A DNA stretch of 64,000 nucleotides from Hyphomicrobiales bacterium (lineage in GTDB: Bacteria > Pseudomonadota > Alphaproteobacteria > Rhizobiales > Rhizobiaceae): NCBI GenBank assembly GCA_900471525.1, contig UCEZ01000030.1, positions 62,001 to 126,000 of the forward strand, in the 5' to 3' direction. Positions 46,344-55,558 of the stretch are shown here, in pieces. The notes under the pieces were generated by a model. The model ran no database searches, was not told the DNA's origin, and saw nothing but the letters and a program-made list of their open reading frames with translations. Both the position numbers and the translations under genes were made by a program. The first letter of the stretch is position 1. Each line of letters starts with the position of its first letter.

Positions 46344-46580
46344 CTAAGCCTTTCCTGAAGCGCCGTGTGCGGGACCTTCTTCCTTGACTTCGCGCGGGGT
46401 CGGGGCGGTGATGACGCCATGATCCGGGTCATGAACATCCTGACCTTTCGAACCATCCGGGGCTGTCGAGCGCTCATGATCACGACTTTCGCGCCGCGTT
46501 TGCCGCAGGCTCGTCGCCTCGTTGATGAGGACGGTGAGTTCGCCTTCGGACAAGTCGGAGAGATCAAAAGTCTTGGCCAT
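46344..46580 (-). CDS. Small hypothetical protein
   Basis: 78 residues, ATG 46580 with AAGGAGG upstream. Begins MAKTFDLSDLSEGELTVLIN, a helical head; the rest is charged and unstructured (RRESRDHERS, PREVKEEGPAHG). The head pattern occurs in small rhizobial hypothetical proteins. Function unknown. Confidence 0.55.
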   Translation of the reverse strand: MAKTFDLSDLSEGELTVLINEATSLRQTRRESRDHERSTAPDGSKGQDVHDPDHGVITAPTPREVKEEGPAHGASGKA

Positions 46581-46737
46581 GGGGTGCCTCCTTGCTGGAT
46601 TGAACCCATGATAAACGCGCGACTTCGCAAATCGTGCCGTCCGCAGTCAAATTTGGTCGATGTCGGCGGGACGCGATATCGATTGACGAATATCGAATTG
46701 ACGCCCGATCAACTGTCTTGTGCTCGTCGCGCACGCC

Positions 46738-48408
46738 TCAAAACAGAAAATCGCCTGCGTCCAATGCTGCCAGCTTGACGCCCTTCAGCAGGATGCTGTC
46801 GCCGTTCAGTCCGTCGATCAGCACGTCGCTGCCGGCCTGCGTCATATGATGCTGCACCAGATCTTTGTAGTCGGTGATGGTGGTCAGGCCGGTGAGGTCC
46901 AGCATGTCGTGGCTCGAGCCGGTCGCGGCGAAATCTGTGATCGTATCCTTGTCGTCGCCTGTCGCAAAGACGAACTGGTCCGCGCCGGTGCCGCCGGTCA
47001 GGATGTCGGCGCCGCCATGGCCCCAGATCATGTCGTTGCCGCTTTTGCCGTCGATCGTGTTCTTGCCGCTGTTGCCGTGCACCTGGTTGGCTAGCGCATT
47101 GCCGGTGGCATTGATGGCGGCGGTGCCGTTGAGCGTCAGGTTCTCGAAATAATTCCCGAGTGTGAAGGACACGGTCGATTTGACGAGATCTGTGCCGCCG
47201 CCGGAGGATTCCGATAGCTTGATCGCGGCGTCGCTGATCACATAGACGTCGTTGCCGGTGCCGCCATAGACGGTGCCGTTGACCTTGCCGCCGGTGCCGT
47301 CAAAATAGTCGTTGCCGCTGCCCAACTTGATCGCGCCGGTGATGGTGCCGCTGTTGAACACCGAATCGGTACTGTCGCCGCCGAGAAATGCGGTGCCGGC
47401 AGACTTTATCAGACCGTTATTGTGCAGGCTCGCCTTGCTCGCCCCGGAAAAATCGATGGTTGCCGCCGAGGCGACCGTGCCGGTGATGGTGCCGTAATTG
47501 GTCACCGTCCCGTCGGTTCCCGTCATCTTGATGCCGCCGCCAGCCGTGATCGTCTTGTTGTTGGTGATGACCGCGTCGTCGGCGGAAACCGCAATCGCGT
47601 AGCCCGCGGTCTTGATCAGGCCGTCGTTGGTGATCTTGCCGTCGTCGCCGGTGAGCGCGACTGCCGTCTTGGCGGCGCTGATCGTGCCGCTGTTGGTGAT
47701 GACGGCATCGCCGCCCTTGGCAAGGATCGCCGTCCCATGGGTCGAGGTGACGGCCCCGTCATTGGTGATCGTGGCCTTCGCGCCTGAGGAGGCGATAGCC
47801 GTGCCATAGGCAATGGCAGTCCCGTGATTGGTCAGCGTTGCGGCGCTGCCGCTGGAAACGATGGCCGACGCCTTGTCGGAACGCAGTTCGCCATTGTTGG
47901 TCAGCAGCGCGGAACTGCCGGTCAATTGCACGGCATTGGCCGCCGCATGCGTCGTGCCGTGATTGGTGATGACCGCGCTGCTGCCGGATACCGAGATGCC
48001 GCCGCCGGCGGAGGATTCGATCAGCCCGGTATTGACGAGATGCGTTGCCTTGCCTGCTGCTGTAATCGCCGTCAGACGCGCCTCGACCGTGCCGTCATTG
48101 GTCAGTTCCAGGCTGCCGCCGTCGATCTTCAGACCGTAGTCCTTGCCGGAGACCTTGCCGGAACTGCTGACAACGAATTCACTCTTACTGTCAGCAACCG
48201 AGGTCGTGCCGAATTGAAAGGCATAACCGGAAGCGGAGAGCACCGTACCGTTGATGTAGAAATCGCGCTCGGTTGCGGTGCCGGTCGCGACAATCGCGGT
48301 TGCGGATGTGCTGAGCGTCACGCCCTTGTTGAGGACGAATATGCTGTCGGTCGCAAGCACCGATACCGGTGTCGTGCGGTTGCTGCTGATTACAATCTTT
48401 GTCGTCAT
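46738..48408 (-). CDS. RTX-type secreted protein with beta-helical repeats
   Basis: 556 residues, no signal peptide, acidic. Residues about 80-300 are a repeated pattern of 20-24 residues (T/S-x-I-T-N-x-G-T-I, such as AVITNHGTTHAAANA and KITNDGLIKTAGYA) that would form a right-handed beta-helix. The C-terminal third has calcium-binding nonapeptides (GSGNDYFDG, GNSGKNTIDG, GHGGADILTGGTGADQFVF). The last residues LDAGDFLF, a hydrophobic end, fit a type I secretion signal. Likely secreted by an ABC/HlyD system not in this window. No catalytic domain seen, so adhesion or surface structure is possible. Confidence 0.7.
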   Translation of the reverse strand: MTTKIVISSNRTTPVSVLATDSIFVLNKGVTLSTSATAIVATGTATERDFYINGTVLSASGYAFQFGTTSVADSKSEFVVSSSGKVSGKDYGLKIDGGSLELTNDGTVEARLTAITAAGKATHLVNTGLIESSAGGGISVSGSSAVITNHGTTHAAANAVQLTGSSALLTNNGELRSDKASAIVSSGSAATLTNHGTAIAYGTAIASSGAKATITNDGAVTSTHGTAILAKGGDAVITNSGTISAAKTAVALTGDDGKITNDGLIKTAGYAIAVSADDAVITNNKTITAGGGIKMTGTDGTVTNYGTITGTVASAATIDFSGASKASLHNNGLIKSAGTAFLGGDSTDSVFNSGTITGAIKLGSGNDYFDGTGGKVNGTVYGGTGNDVYVISDAAIKLSESSGGGTDLVKSTVSFTLGNYFENLTLNGTAAINATGNALANQVHGNSGKNTIDGKSGNDMIWGHGGADILTGGTGADQFVFATGDDKDTITDFAATGSSHDMLDLTGLTTITDYKDLVQHHMTQAGSDVLIDGLNGDSILLKGVKLAALDAGDFLF

Positions 48409-48603
48409 CTGCTCATCATGTGCAGGGGATCTTGCCTTGGTCTTGAGCACTCATACGGCCAAATGGGTGAACAGGATCGCCCCGGGCGCAGAATTTCCGC
48501 CACCGTGGTAAATTCATGGATAACACGGCAAAACGATGTCGCTGGGCGAAGCGATGGAAAAAGGGGACGACCTGAGCCGAGATGACCGGTTCGAACCTGC
48601 TGA

Positions 48604-49620
48604 TCAACGGTTGCGCGGGCTGACGTTGGATGCAATCCGCTCGGCGGAAACGGGGCCGATCGATCCCGTCACGGTCATGTCCACCTCTATGCCAACACCT
48701 GAGAAAGTTTCCGCTTTGCCGGTGGCGATCAGCAGCGGTTTGTCGAGTGGTTTTTCCGGCAGGAGCTCCCCCTTCGCCCAGATCGCCTTGAGCGCCCTGG
48801 CATTCATCGCCGCGACGTTGACGTCGATATCGGTCAGCGTTCCGGCGACACGATAGGGGCAGCGGCGCTTGCCACAGTTGGGCGCGGCTGAAAACTGCCA
48901 GAGCGCATAGGAGTCCCAGTTGCCCATCGGAAAGACATTCCGGATGCCAGGCTTGTAGCGCGCATACCAGAGCGGTAGCCGCGAAAGGATTGGGAAGCGG
49001 CCGCGGTTGACGGCTATATATTTGGCCGTCGCGTGGTTGGTATAGAGCATCGGATAGCGGCCGGTTCGCGTCTTGATATGGCCGGCGAAAATCGCCGCGT
49101 CCTCCAGCGACATATATTTCTCAGTGTCGATGCCCTCGATGTCGAGAACCATCAGTTCGTCGTCGCGCGGCGCGGCATAATCGAGGAAATGGTTGGCCTG
49201 GTCGACCGGGTTGCCGGGGCGGGCGAGGTGATAGGCGCCCCAGAGAAGGCCGCTCGCACGGGCGACGAGGCGTCGTGTCTGGTAAAGTTCGCGGCTGACG
49301 GCGTATTTGCGCCACATCGTCTTGCAGTGGGCGACGGTATCGCCGCCATGGTCGCCGGTGCAGGCGAAGCTTTCGGGCAGGCCGTCGGATGCCTTGGAGA
49401 TGAAGCCGGCAATGCGCTTGTCCTTCAGCATTGCGTCCCAGTCGATGATGTTCAACTCGTAGGCATCGATGACGAGCGCGTGGTTCGGCGACTTCCACGG
49501 CATGAGGTCGCGTGCCAGCGTCGTGTTCGGGAATAGGGCGCCGCCCGAAACCAGCGCGACGCCGAGAAGAACGGCGAGGCGGAAAAACTTGCCCAATCCT
49601 GTGCCTTGGCGCTTTTCCAT
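48604..49620 (-). CDS. GH25-like lysozyme/muramidase, exported
   Basis: 338 residues from ATG 49620. N-terminal signal-anchor (FFRLAVLLGVALVSGGALFP), then a glycosyl hydrolase family 25 fold: ALVIDAYELNIIDWDAM (first Asp and Glu), WGAYHLARPGNPVDQANHFL, and LMVLDIEGIDTEKYM (the Asp-x-Glu pair). The C-terminal part (YALWQFSAAPNCG) closes the barrel. Likely cleaves peptidoglycan in the periplasm. It is divergent from the BA14K gene. Confidence 0.8.
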   Translation of the reverse strand: MEKRQGTGLGKFFRLAVLLGVALVSGGALFPNTTLARDLMPWKSPNHALVIDAYELNIIDWDAMLKDKRIAGFISKASDGLPESFACTGDHGGDTVAHCKTMWRKYAVSRELYQTRRLVARASGLLWGAYHLARPGNPVDQANHFLDYAAPRDDELMVLDIEGIDTEKYMSLEDAAIFAGHIKTRTGRYPMLYTNHATAKYIAVNRGRFPILSRLPLWYARYKPGIRNVFPMGNWDSYALWQFSAAPNCGKRRCPYRVAGTLTDIDVNVAAMNARALKAIWAKGELLPEKPLDKPLLIATGKAETFSGVGIEVDMTVTGSIGPVSAERIASNVSPRNR

Positions 49621-49776
49621 CGTAAGAGGGTGCGGAAAGAGGGTTAACGGAGGATTAACACGCCTATCGCGAATCCTATGGACATGCTTAGCTATGGTGG
49701 TTCGTGGAACAAAAAGGAGCTGCGGACAGTTTCCCGGGCAAGACGATCTTGTCAATATATTAGAATGGAGAAACAT

Positions 49777-50220
49777 ATGAGTGTTTTCAAATTAAGAATG
49801 GCGTCGCTGGCCCTGTCGGCCGTGCTGCTTGCCACATCTTTCACTCCATCGCAGGCTTTCACCCAGATTCCGGTGCCGATAAAGGCGGAGCGCGCCAGCG
49901 ACGTCGAAGCCGTTCAATATCGCCGTCGGGATTATTATGGGGACCGCGGATATTATCGCCGCGGCGGATACTCCTATTACAACGGCCATCGCGGTTATAA
50001 TTACTACCGCCCGGGCTACCGCGAATATAACGGCATCTGGTTCCCGCTCGGTGCCTTTGCGACCGGTGCGATCATCGGCGGCGCCATTGCGCAGCCGCAG
50101 GTACGTTACGGCGGTAGCCATGTCGAGTGGTGCTATAACCGCTATCGCAGCTACCGCGCCTACGACAATACCTACCAGCCGAACTACGGCCCGCGCAGGC
50201 AGTGCAATTCGCCCTATTGA
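49777..50220 (+). CDS. BA14K family protein
   Basis: 147 residues: a signal peptide (LALSAVLLATSFTPSQAFT), a tyrosine/glycine/arginine-rich middle (YYRRGGYSYYNGHRGYNYYR), a short hydrophobic segment (GAFATGAIIGGAIA), and the C-terminal BA14K motif WCYNRYRSYRAYDNTY with RRQCNSPY. Described in Brucella as an immunoreactive 14-kDa protein; lectin-like activity has been proposed. ATG 49777 has TGGAG upstream. A terminator-like hairpin follows. Confidence 0.85.
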   Translation: MSVFKLRMASLALSAVLLATSFTPSQAFTQIPVPIKAERASDVEAVQYRRRDYYGDRGYYRRGGYSYYNGHRGYNYYRPGYREYNGIWFPLGAFATGAIIGGAIAQPQVRYGGSHVEWCYNRYRSYRAYDNTYQPNYGPRRQCNSPY

Positions 50221-50248
50221 TGCGATGCGTTGATCAGCACGGACTTTC

Positions 50249-50276
50249 GGCCGGGGACATTGTCTCCGGCCATTTT
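50249..50276 (+). terminator. Terminator after the BA14K gene
   Basis: Stem GGCCGGGGAC / GTCTCCGGCC with one G-T wobble and a 3-base loop, followed by ATTTTCG. It lies 28 bases past the BA14K stop, ahead of the convergent ZntB-type gene. Confidence 0.6.
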
Positions 50277-50283
50277 CGTGCCG

Positions 50284-51276
50284 TCAGAGAATGCCGATCC
50301 GCTTCAGGATCGTCCAGGCCGCCCCCATGGAGAACATGATCAAAAATGTCGCCAGCAGGGTTCCATGAATACCATCGGCAAAGGGAAGGCCGCTGGTGTT
50401 CATGCCGAAAAAGCCGGTGACGAGCGTCGGCGGCAGAAGGAAAGCCGTCATCAACGACAGGATGTAGAGATGGCGGTTGGTCTCGGAGGAGAGCTTGCTG
50501 TCGATCTCTTCATGCAGAAGCCGGGCGCGTTCCTGCAGCGCGAAGACATCCCGGTCGACCGCTTCCAGCCTGTCCGACAGGCGCTCGGCCACGTCGATGA
50601 AGCCTGCCGGGACCTCATCTTCCTCGGATGTTCCAGCGCGGCGCAGGAGGGCAAGCAACGTCCGCAAATGCCGGTGCAGGCGCACGGCGGTTCGCCTGAG
50701 CGGTGCCAGGCGCGGCTGGTGGTTGTGACCCGCCTCGCCATAGACATCATCCTCGATGACGTTGAGGTCTTCCGTCAATTCGAGCACGAGGCTGATCAAC
50801 GTGCGCTGAAACTCGACGACCATCATTTCGAACAGGTCGATCGGGCGTGCGCAGCGGGCGGCCTTCTCGACAGCGGCTTTCACCCTGTCAATGCTGCGCA
50901 GCGGGTGTAGCCGCGTGGTGATGATGATCTTTTCGGTGACGGCGAAATGCAGCCAGCCGATGGTTTTCGTTTCCGCATCGAACGTGCGCTCGAAATCGAC
51001 CAGAGTACCGTAGACCATGTCGTCGGAGACGGTCACGGCTGCCTGGGTATCGTGGCTGGTGAGCGTCGAAAGTGCCGCTTGCGGCAGCGTGGTGATGCGT
51101 TCGATCAGGGCAGGGGTGCGGGCGTCGCTGAGCGCAAGATGCAGCCAGACCCAGCCTTCGCCTTCCATCAGAGCGTCGATGGACGAATCGGCGGCGATCC
51201 GCACGCAGCGGCTTTCGCCCGGCAGGAAGCGATAGGCCCAGACGAGCCCGGGTATTTCAGACGAGATCAGATTCAT
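50284..51276 (-). CDS. CorA/ZntB family metal transporter
   Basis: 330 residues. A large N-terminal cytoplasmic domain, a long helix (residues 195-265), and two C-terminal transmembrane helices. The signature GFFGMNTSGLPF (GMN) precedes the last helix; the flanking TSGLPF fits ZntB better than the MPE of CorA. ZntB members move Zn2+ or other divalent cations; direction and metal specificity are inferred. It converges with the BA14K gene. Confidence 0.85.
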   Translation of the reverse strand: MNLISSEIPGLVWAYRFLPGESRCVRIAADSSIDALMEGEGWVWLHLALSDARTPALIERITTLPQAALSTLTSHDTQAAVTVSDDMVYGTLVDFERTFDAETKTIGWLHFAVTEKIIITTRLHPLRSIDRVKAAVEKAARCARPIDLFEMMVVEFQRTLISLVLELTEDLNVIEDDVYGEAGHNHQPRLAPLRRTAVRLHRHLRTLLALLRRAGTSEEDEVPAGFIDVAERLSDRLEAVDRDVFALQERARLLHEEIDSKLSSETNRHLYILSLMTAFLLPPTLVTGFFGMNTSGLPFADGIHGTLLATFLIMFSMGAAWTILKRIGIL

Positions 51277-51488
51277 GCGGCGTTATCCCGGGAGGAGGCC
51301 AGACTTCGCTTTATTCAGGTTTCATGACAGTTTTGCTAGGGGCCGTCCACCGCTAGACGCCTCGGCGCCGTACCAAACAATCAAATATTGACGTTTACGT
51401 AAAAATCAATAATTTCTCGACCAACGAACAAGCCATTGCTGGACTGCCATGCAGCAATGTTGTCATGTGACTATGGGAGGAGACCAAC

Positions 51489-53270
51489 ATGTACAAGGCG
51501 CCGGTTGACGAAATTCTGTTCACGCTCAAGCACGTGGCCGGTCTCGGTGAGGACTTGGCTGAGGGTATTTTCGGCGATCTCGATGAGGATCTCGTCGACG
51601 CGATTGTTGGTGAAGCCGGCCGTTTTGCCACGGATGAAGTCGCGCCACTTGCCGATATCGGCGACAGGCAGGGTTCGAAACTTGTCGACGGCAAGGTGCA
51701 GACGCCGGAAGGCTGGAGCGATCTCTACCGCAACTGGGCGGCTGGCGGCTGGAACAGCCTGACAGCGCCGGAAGAATTCGGCGGCCAGGCTCTCCCGCAT
51801 ATGCTGCATATCGCGGCGATGGAGTTCTGGAATGCCGGGTCGATGGCCTTTGCCTTGGCGCCGATGCTAACCATGGGCGCAGTCGATGCGCTTGAGAAAC
51901 ACGGCTCCGAGGCGCTTAAAGCGGTGTTTCTCGCCAGGATGATTTCCGGCGAGTGGACCGGGACGATGAATCTCACAGAGCCGCATGCAGGCTCTGACCT
52001 TGGCGTCCTGAAGACCCGCGCCGAGCGCCGGGATGACGGAACCTATCGCATTTTCGGCCAGAAGATTTTCATCACCTGGGGCGACCACGAAGTCACCGAC
52101 AATATTGTCCATCTGGTGCTGGCCCGGATTGCGGGCGCACCGGAGGGAACGCGCGGCATCTCACTGTTTTTAGTGCCGAAATTCCTGGTCAACGAGGATG
52201 GTTCGTTGGGCGCTCGCAACGACCTGTTCTGCCATTCGCTGGAACACAAGCTTGGCATCCATGCCTCGCCGACCTGCACGATGGTCTACGGCGACGGCAA
52301 GTTCGGCGATGAGAAGGGCGCTGTCGGCTATCTCGTCGGCGAGGAGAACAAGGGCCTCAACTGCATGTTCACGATGATGAACAATGCCCGCCTTGCCGTC
52401 GGCATACAGGGCGTGGCGATGGCCGAGGCAGCGACCCAGCACGCGTTGAACTATGCCCGCGAACGCACGCAGGGCAAGGCACCCGGCTGGAAGGGCACGG
52501 GCATGAGCCCGATCATCGAACATCCCGATATCGCCCGCACGCTGCTGACCATGAAAGCCGCAACCCAGGGCGCTCGCGCCATCGCCTTTGCCTGCGCCCG
52601 CGCGGTCGACCGCGCGCATGTTTCCGAGGGTGATGCCGCTCGGTTTTGGCAGGAGCGTTCGAGCCTGCTGACACCGATCGCCAAATCCTTCGGCACCGAT
52701 GTCGGCGTCGACGTCGCATCGATGGGCATCCAGATCCATGGCGGCATGGGCTTCATCGAGGAGACCGGCGCTGCGCGCTATCTGCGTGACGCCCGCATTG
52801 CGCCGATCTACGAGGGCACCAACGGCATCCAGGCGATCGATCTCGTTACCCGCAAGCTGCCGCTGTCGGATGGCGGCCATGTGCGCGGCTTCATCGCCGA
52901 GCTGAAGGCCGTTGCGGAAGAGGTCGGCTCCTCCAACCTCGCCGATTTCGGCGAGACCGCCAGCCGTCTCAAGGATGCAATCGCCGATCTCGAAGAAACG
53001 ACCGAGTGGCTGCTCGCCCGTCTGGCCGAAGGCAAGGCCGCCGAAACGCTTGCCGGTGCCACGGCCTACCAGCGGCTGTTTGGCTTGACGCTGACCGGCG
53101 TTTATCTGGCCAAGGGCGGGCTGGCCGAAGCGGGCGATGGCGGCCGTGACGCCCGCATCGCGCTCTGCCGGTTCGCCGCTGAAAACCTTTTGTCCGAAAC
53201 GGCGGCGCTGAAGAACAGCATCGTCAACGGCGCGGCCAGCCTTGCCGCCGCCCGTATCGCACTTGCCTGA
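51489..53270 (+). CDS. Acyl-CoA dehydrogenase
   Basis: 593 residues, FAD enzyme of beta-oxidation of the longer type with a C-terminal extension. Seen: LTEPHAGSDLGVLKTRAE, YRIFGQKIFITWGDHE, GLNCMFTMMNNARLAVGIQG and IQIHGGMGFIEETGAARYLRDARI, then IYEGTNGIQAIDLVTRKL with the catalytic Glu. Begins ATG 51489 with GGGAGG upstream. It is followed after 10 bases by an enoyl-CoA hydratase. Likely oxidises fatty or branched acyl-CoA. Confidence 0.92.
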   Translation: MYKAPVDEILFTLKHVAGLGEDLAEGIFGDLDEDLVDAIVGEAGRFATDEVAPLADIGDRQGSKLVDGKVQTPEGWSDLYRNWAAGGWNSLTAPEEFGGQALPHMLHIAAMEFWNAGSMAFALAPMLTMGAVDALEKHGSEALKAVFLARMISGEWTGTMNLTEPHAGSDLGVLKTRAERRDDGTYRIFGQKIFITWGDHEVTDNIVHLVLARIAGAPEGTRGISLFLVPKFLVNEDGSLGARNDLFCHSLEHKLGIHASPTCTMVYGDGKFGDEKGAVGYLVGEENKGLNCMFTMMNNARLAVGIQGVAMAEAATQHALNYARERTQGKAPGWKGTGMSPIIEHPDIARTLLTMKAATQGARAIAFACARAVDRAHVSEGDAARFWQERSSLLTPIAKSFGTDVGVDVASMGIQIHGGMGFIEETGAARYLRDARIAPIYEGTNGIQAIDLVTRKLPLSDGGHVRGFIAELKAVAEEVGSSNLADFGETASRLKDAIADLEETTEWLLARLAEGKAAETLAGATAYQRLFGLTLTGVYLAKGGLAEAGDGGRDARIALCRFAAENLLSETAALKNSIVNGAASLAAARIALA

Positions 53271-53280
53271 GGAGAATGCC

Positions 53281-54033
53281 ATGACCGACGACGTTCTGAT
53301 TGAGCGGCCCGAAGCCTATCCGGGCGTTCAGGTCATCCGCTTCAACCGGCCGGCCAAGAAGAATGCCATCACCCGGGCGATGTATGCCAAGATGGCCAAT
53401 GCCCTTACCGTCGCCGGAACCGATGACGCCATCCGTGTCACGGCGTTTCTCGGAACCGAAGGCTGCTTTTCGGCCGGCAACGACATGGCCGATTTCATGG
53501 CCTTCGCCATGGGCGGAACGATGGGGCAGGAGGTGCTCGACTTTTTGCGCGCGCTTGCCGGTGCGACAAAGCCCATCGTTTCCGGCGTCGATGGCCTGGC
53601 GATCGGCATCGGCACAACCATCCATCTCCATTGCGACCTGACGATCGCTTCCGCCCGCTCTGTCTTCAAAACGCCGTTCGTTGATCTGGCGCTGGTGCCG
53701 GAGGCGGCTTCAAGCCTGATCGTGCCGCGCATCGCCGGCCACCAGCGAGCCTTTGCGCTGCTCGCCGCCGGGGAGCCCTTCACGGCCGAGGAGGCGCAGG
53801 ATGCCGGCCTGATCTGGAAAATCACCGGTGCCGATGCCATTGAAGAGGAAGTGCTGGCGCTCGCCGCAAACCTTGCAAAGAAGCCGCCGGAAGCGTTGCG
53901 CATTGCCCGCCAACTCATCCGTGGCGACCGTTCCGACGTGTTGGCGCGGATCGACGAGGAGGCAAAACACTTCGCCGCGCAACTGAAAAGCGCCGAAGCG
54001 CGCGCCGCCTTCGAGGCTTTCATGCGCCGCTGA
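53281..54033 (+). CDS. Enoyl-CoA hydratase/isomerase family protein
   Basis: 250 residues of crotonase fold: FNRPAKKNAITRAMYAKM, the oxyanion segment CFSAGNDMADF, and GVDGLAIGIGTTIHLHCDL. The catalytic Glu pair of true hydratases is only partly conserved (PEAASSLIVPRI), so an isomerase or other crotonase activity is possible. ATG 53281 has GAGGAG upstream. In an operon with the acyl-CoA dehydrogenase. Confidence 0.85.
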   Translation: MTDDVLIERPEAYPGVQVIRFNRPAKKNAITRAMYAKMANALTVAGTDDAIRVTAFLGTEGCFSAGNDMADFMAFAMGGTMGQEVLDFLRALAGATKPIVSGVDGLAIGIGTTIHLHCDLTIASARSVFKTPFVDLALVPEAASSLIVPRIAGHQRAFALLAAGEPFTAEEAQDAGLIWKITGADAIEEEVLALAANLAKKPPEALRIARQLIRGDRSDVLARIDEEAKHFAAQLKSAEARAAFEAFMRR

Positions 54034-54055
54034 CGCACAGCAGCAGCGGCAATTT

Positions 54056-54085
54056 CCTTCTTCTCCCCCGCTGCGGAGAAGAAGG
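54056..54085. repeat. Hairpin resembling the core of the glyS repeat
   Basis: A perfect 11-base stem CCTTCTTCTCC / GGAGAAGAAGG around CCCGCTGC. The TTCTCCCC-GCTG-GGAGAA core echoes the hairpins of the element inside glyS. It follows the enoyl-CoA hydratase stop and may be a fragment of that repeat family or act as a terminator without a T-tract. Confidence 0.4.
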
Positions 54086-54217
54086 GCTTGCTCCCCGACC
54101 TTATGATTCATATTGCCGTCCCATCTTGCCGGATGGCGGACTGCGACCCATATTGGGACCTGTTGCGTGGAGGAATTTCGGCACTGGAGGCGTGCCGACC
54201 AAACCAAGGATTCGTCC

Positions 54218-55291
54218 ATGCGGTCTCGTTTCAAGCTTTCCCTCTCCGATATGCTCAGGCAGCACCGGCGTTGGGAAAGAACCCTCGCCAAGGCTGTCAA
54301 GGTTACACGCAAGGCCCTTGTTTCTGCGTCTTCGGTGCCGGTAACCGTGAAGCCGCGATCGGCCACGAAGCTGGAGGAGGTCAAGGCATTCGGCAGCAAT
54401 CCCGGGCATCTACGCATGCTGCGTTACGTCCCGGCCGACCTGCCCAAGAAATCACCACTCGTCGTCGTCCTGCATGGCTGTCATCAGACGGCCGAAGCCT
54501 ATGATCAGGGCAGCGGCTGGTCGACGCTGGCGCGGGAACGCGGCTTTGCCGTCGTCTATGCCGAGCAGAAGCGCTCCAATAATCCCAATCTCTGTTTCAA
54601 CTGGTTTCGCCCGAGTAACGTTGCGCGCGACCGCGGCGAGGTCATGTCGATCCGCCAGATGGTCGCCAAGATGGCAACGGCCCATGGCATTGACCGCAAG
54701 CGCGTTTTCGTCACCGGTCTTTCGGCGGGCGGCGCGATGACGGCGGCGATGCTGGCAACCTATCCCGATGTGTTTCGCGCCGGCGGCATCATCGCCGGAC
54801 TGCCCTATGGCGCGGCGCGCGACGTGCACCGCGCGCTTGCCGCGATGAAGAATGCGCCGGAGCGCACACGTGAGGAATGGGGCAATCTCGTCCGAGCCGC
54901 GTCGCCCGTGAAGCGTGATTTCCCCTCGGTCTCGATCTGGCATGGCACGAAGGACCACACCGTCTCGATCTCGAACGCGAACGCGCTGCTTCAGCAATGG
55001 CTTGACGTGCATGGTCTTGAAAGCGGGGCCTATACGCAGAATGAGGTGGACGGCCATGTCCGCCGCGTCTGGAAGGATGCCTCCGGGAAGGTCGCGGTCG
55101 AACTCTATCTCGTCGAGGGCATGGGACACGGGACGCCGTTGAAGCCGAGACCTGCGTCACGGGCAAAGGCCGATACACCCGGTCCCTACATGCTCGACGC
55201 CGGCATTTCCTCATCATCGCATCTGGCGACCGCCTGGGGATTGAAGAAGCCTGCGGCCTTGCTTTCAGCTCTGAGGCAGGCTGCCGAATAG
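54218..55291 (+). CDS. PHB depolymerase-family esterase
   Basis: 357 residues of the LpqC/PHB depolymerase (alpha/beta hydrolase) family. Seen: oxyanion HGCHQ (86-90), nucleophile Ser169 in GLSAGG, acid Asp246 in WHGTKDHTV, and His304 in GMGHGTP. The N-terminal 40 residues are basic and lack a clear signal peptide. ATG 54218 is preceded by AAGGA. It probably hydrolyses short polyesters or other esters; the polymer is not shown. Independent of the acyl-CoA operon by a 184-base gap. Confidence 0.8.
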   Translation: MRSRFKLSLSDMLRQHRRWERTLAKAVKVTRKALVSASSVPVTVKPRSATKLEEVKAFGSNPGHLRMLRYVPADLPKKSPLVVVLHGCHQTAEAYDQGSGWSTLARERGFAVVYAEQKRSNNPNLCFNWFRPSNVARDRGEVMSIRQMVAKMATAHGIDRKRVFVTGLSAGGAMTAAMLATYPDVFRAGGIIAGLPYGAARDVHRALAAMKNAPERTREEWGNLVRAASPVKRDFPSVSIWHGTKDHTVSISNANALLQQWLDVHGLESGAYTQNEVDGHVRRVWKDASGKVAVELYLVEGMGHGTPLKPRPASRAKADTPGPYMLDAGISSSSHLATAWGLKKPAALLSALRQAAE

Positions 55292-55558
55292 ACGGAAAAC
55301 CCTTAAAATCCTCGCTTTCCCGGCGATGAAATTTTAACGCTGCCTTAAGTACGTGCCGATATGGTTCGGGCCATCACAGGCCGGTATGTCCGGTTCCTGA
55401 CGGGCCGCATGAGGCGCGCCGTCTCCGCCCACATGGGCATGTCCCCCATTCCCGCATTCTGGAACGGTCCTGCGCTCTTGCGCCGGTCGCCGATCCCGTT
55501 TGCGGATCAGATCGAGCCTCCGACCGGCGCAAAGCCGGCCGAAAAAGGGAAGCCTGCC

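Noticed and set aside
47824..48585. Plus-strand gene opposite the RTX gene
   Set aside because: Antisense to the repeated coding sequence; its apparent repeats are the mirror image of the beta-helix repeats.
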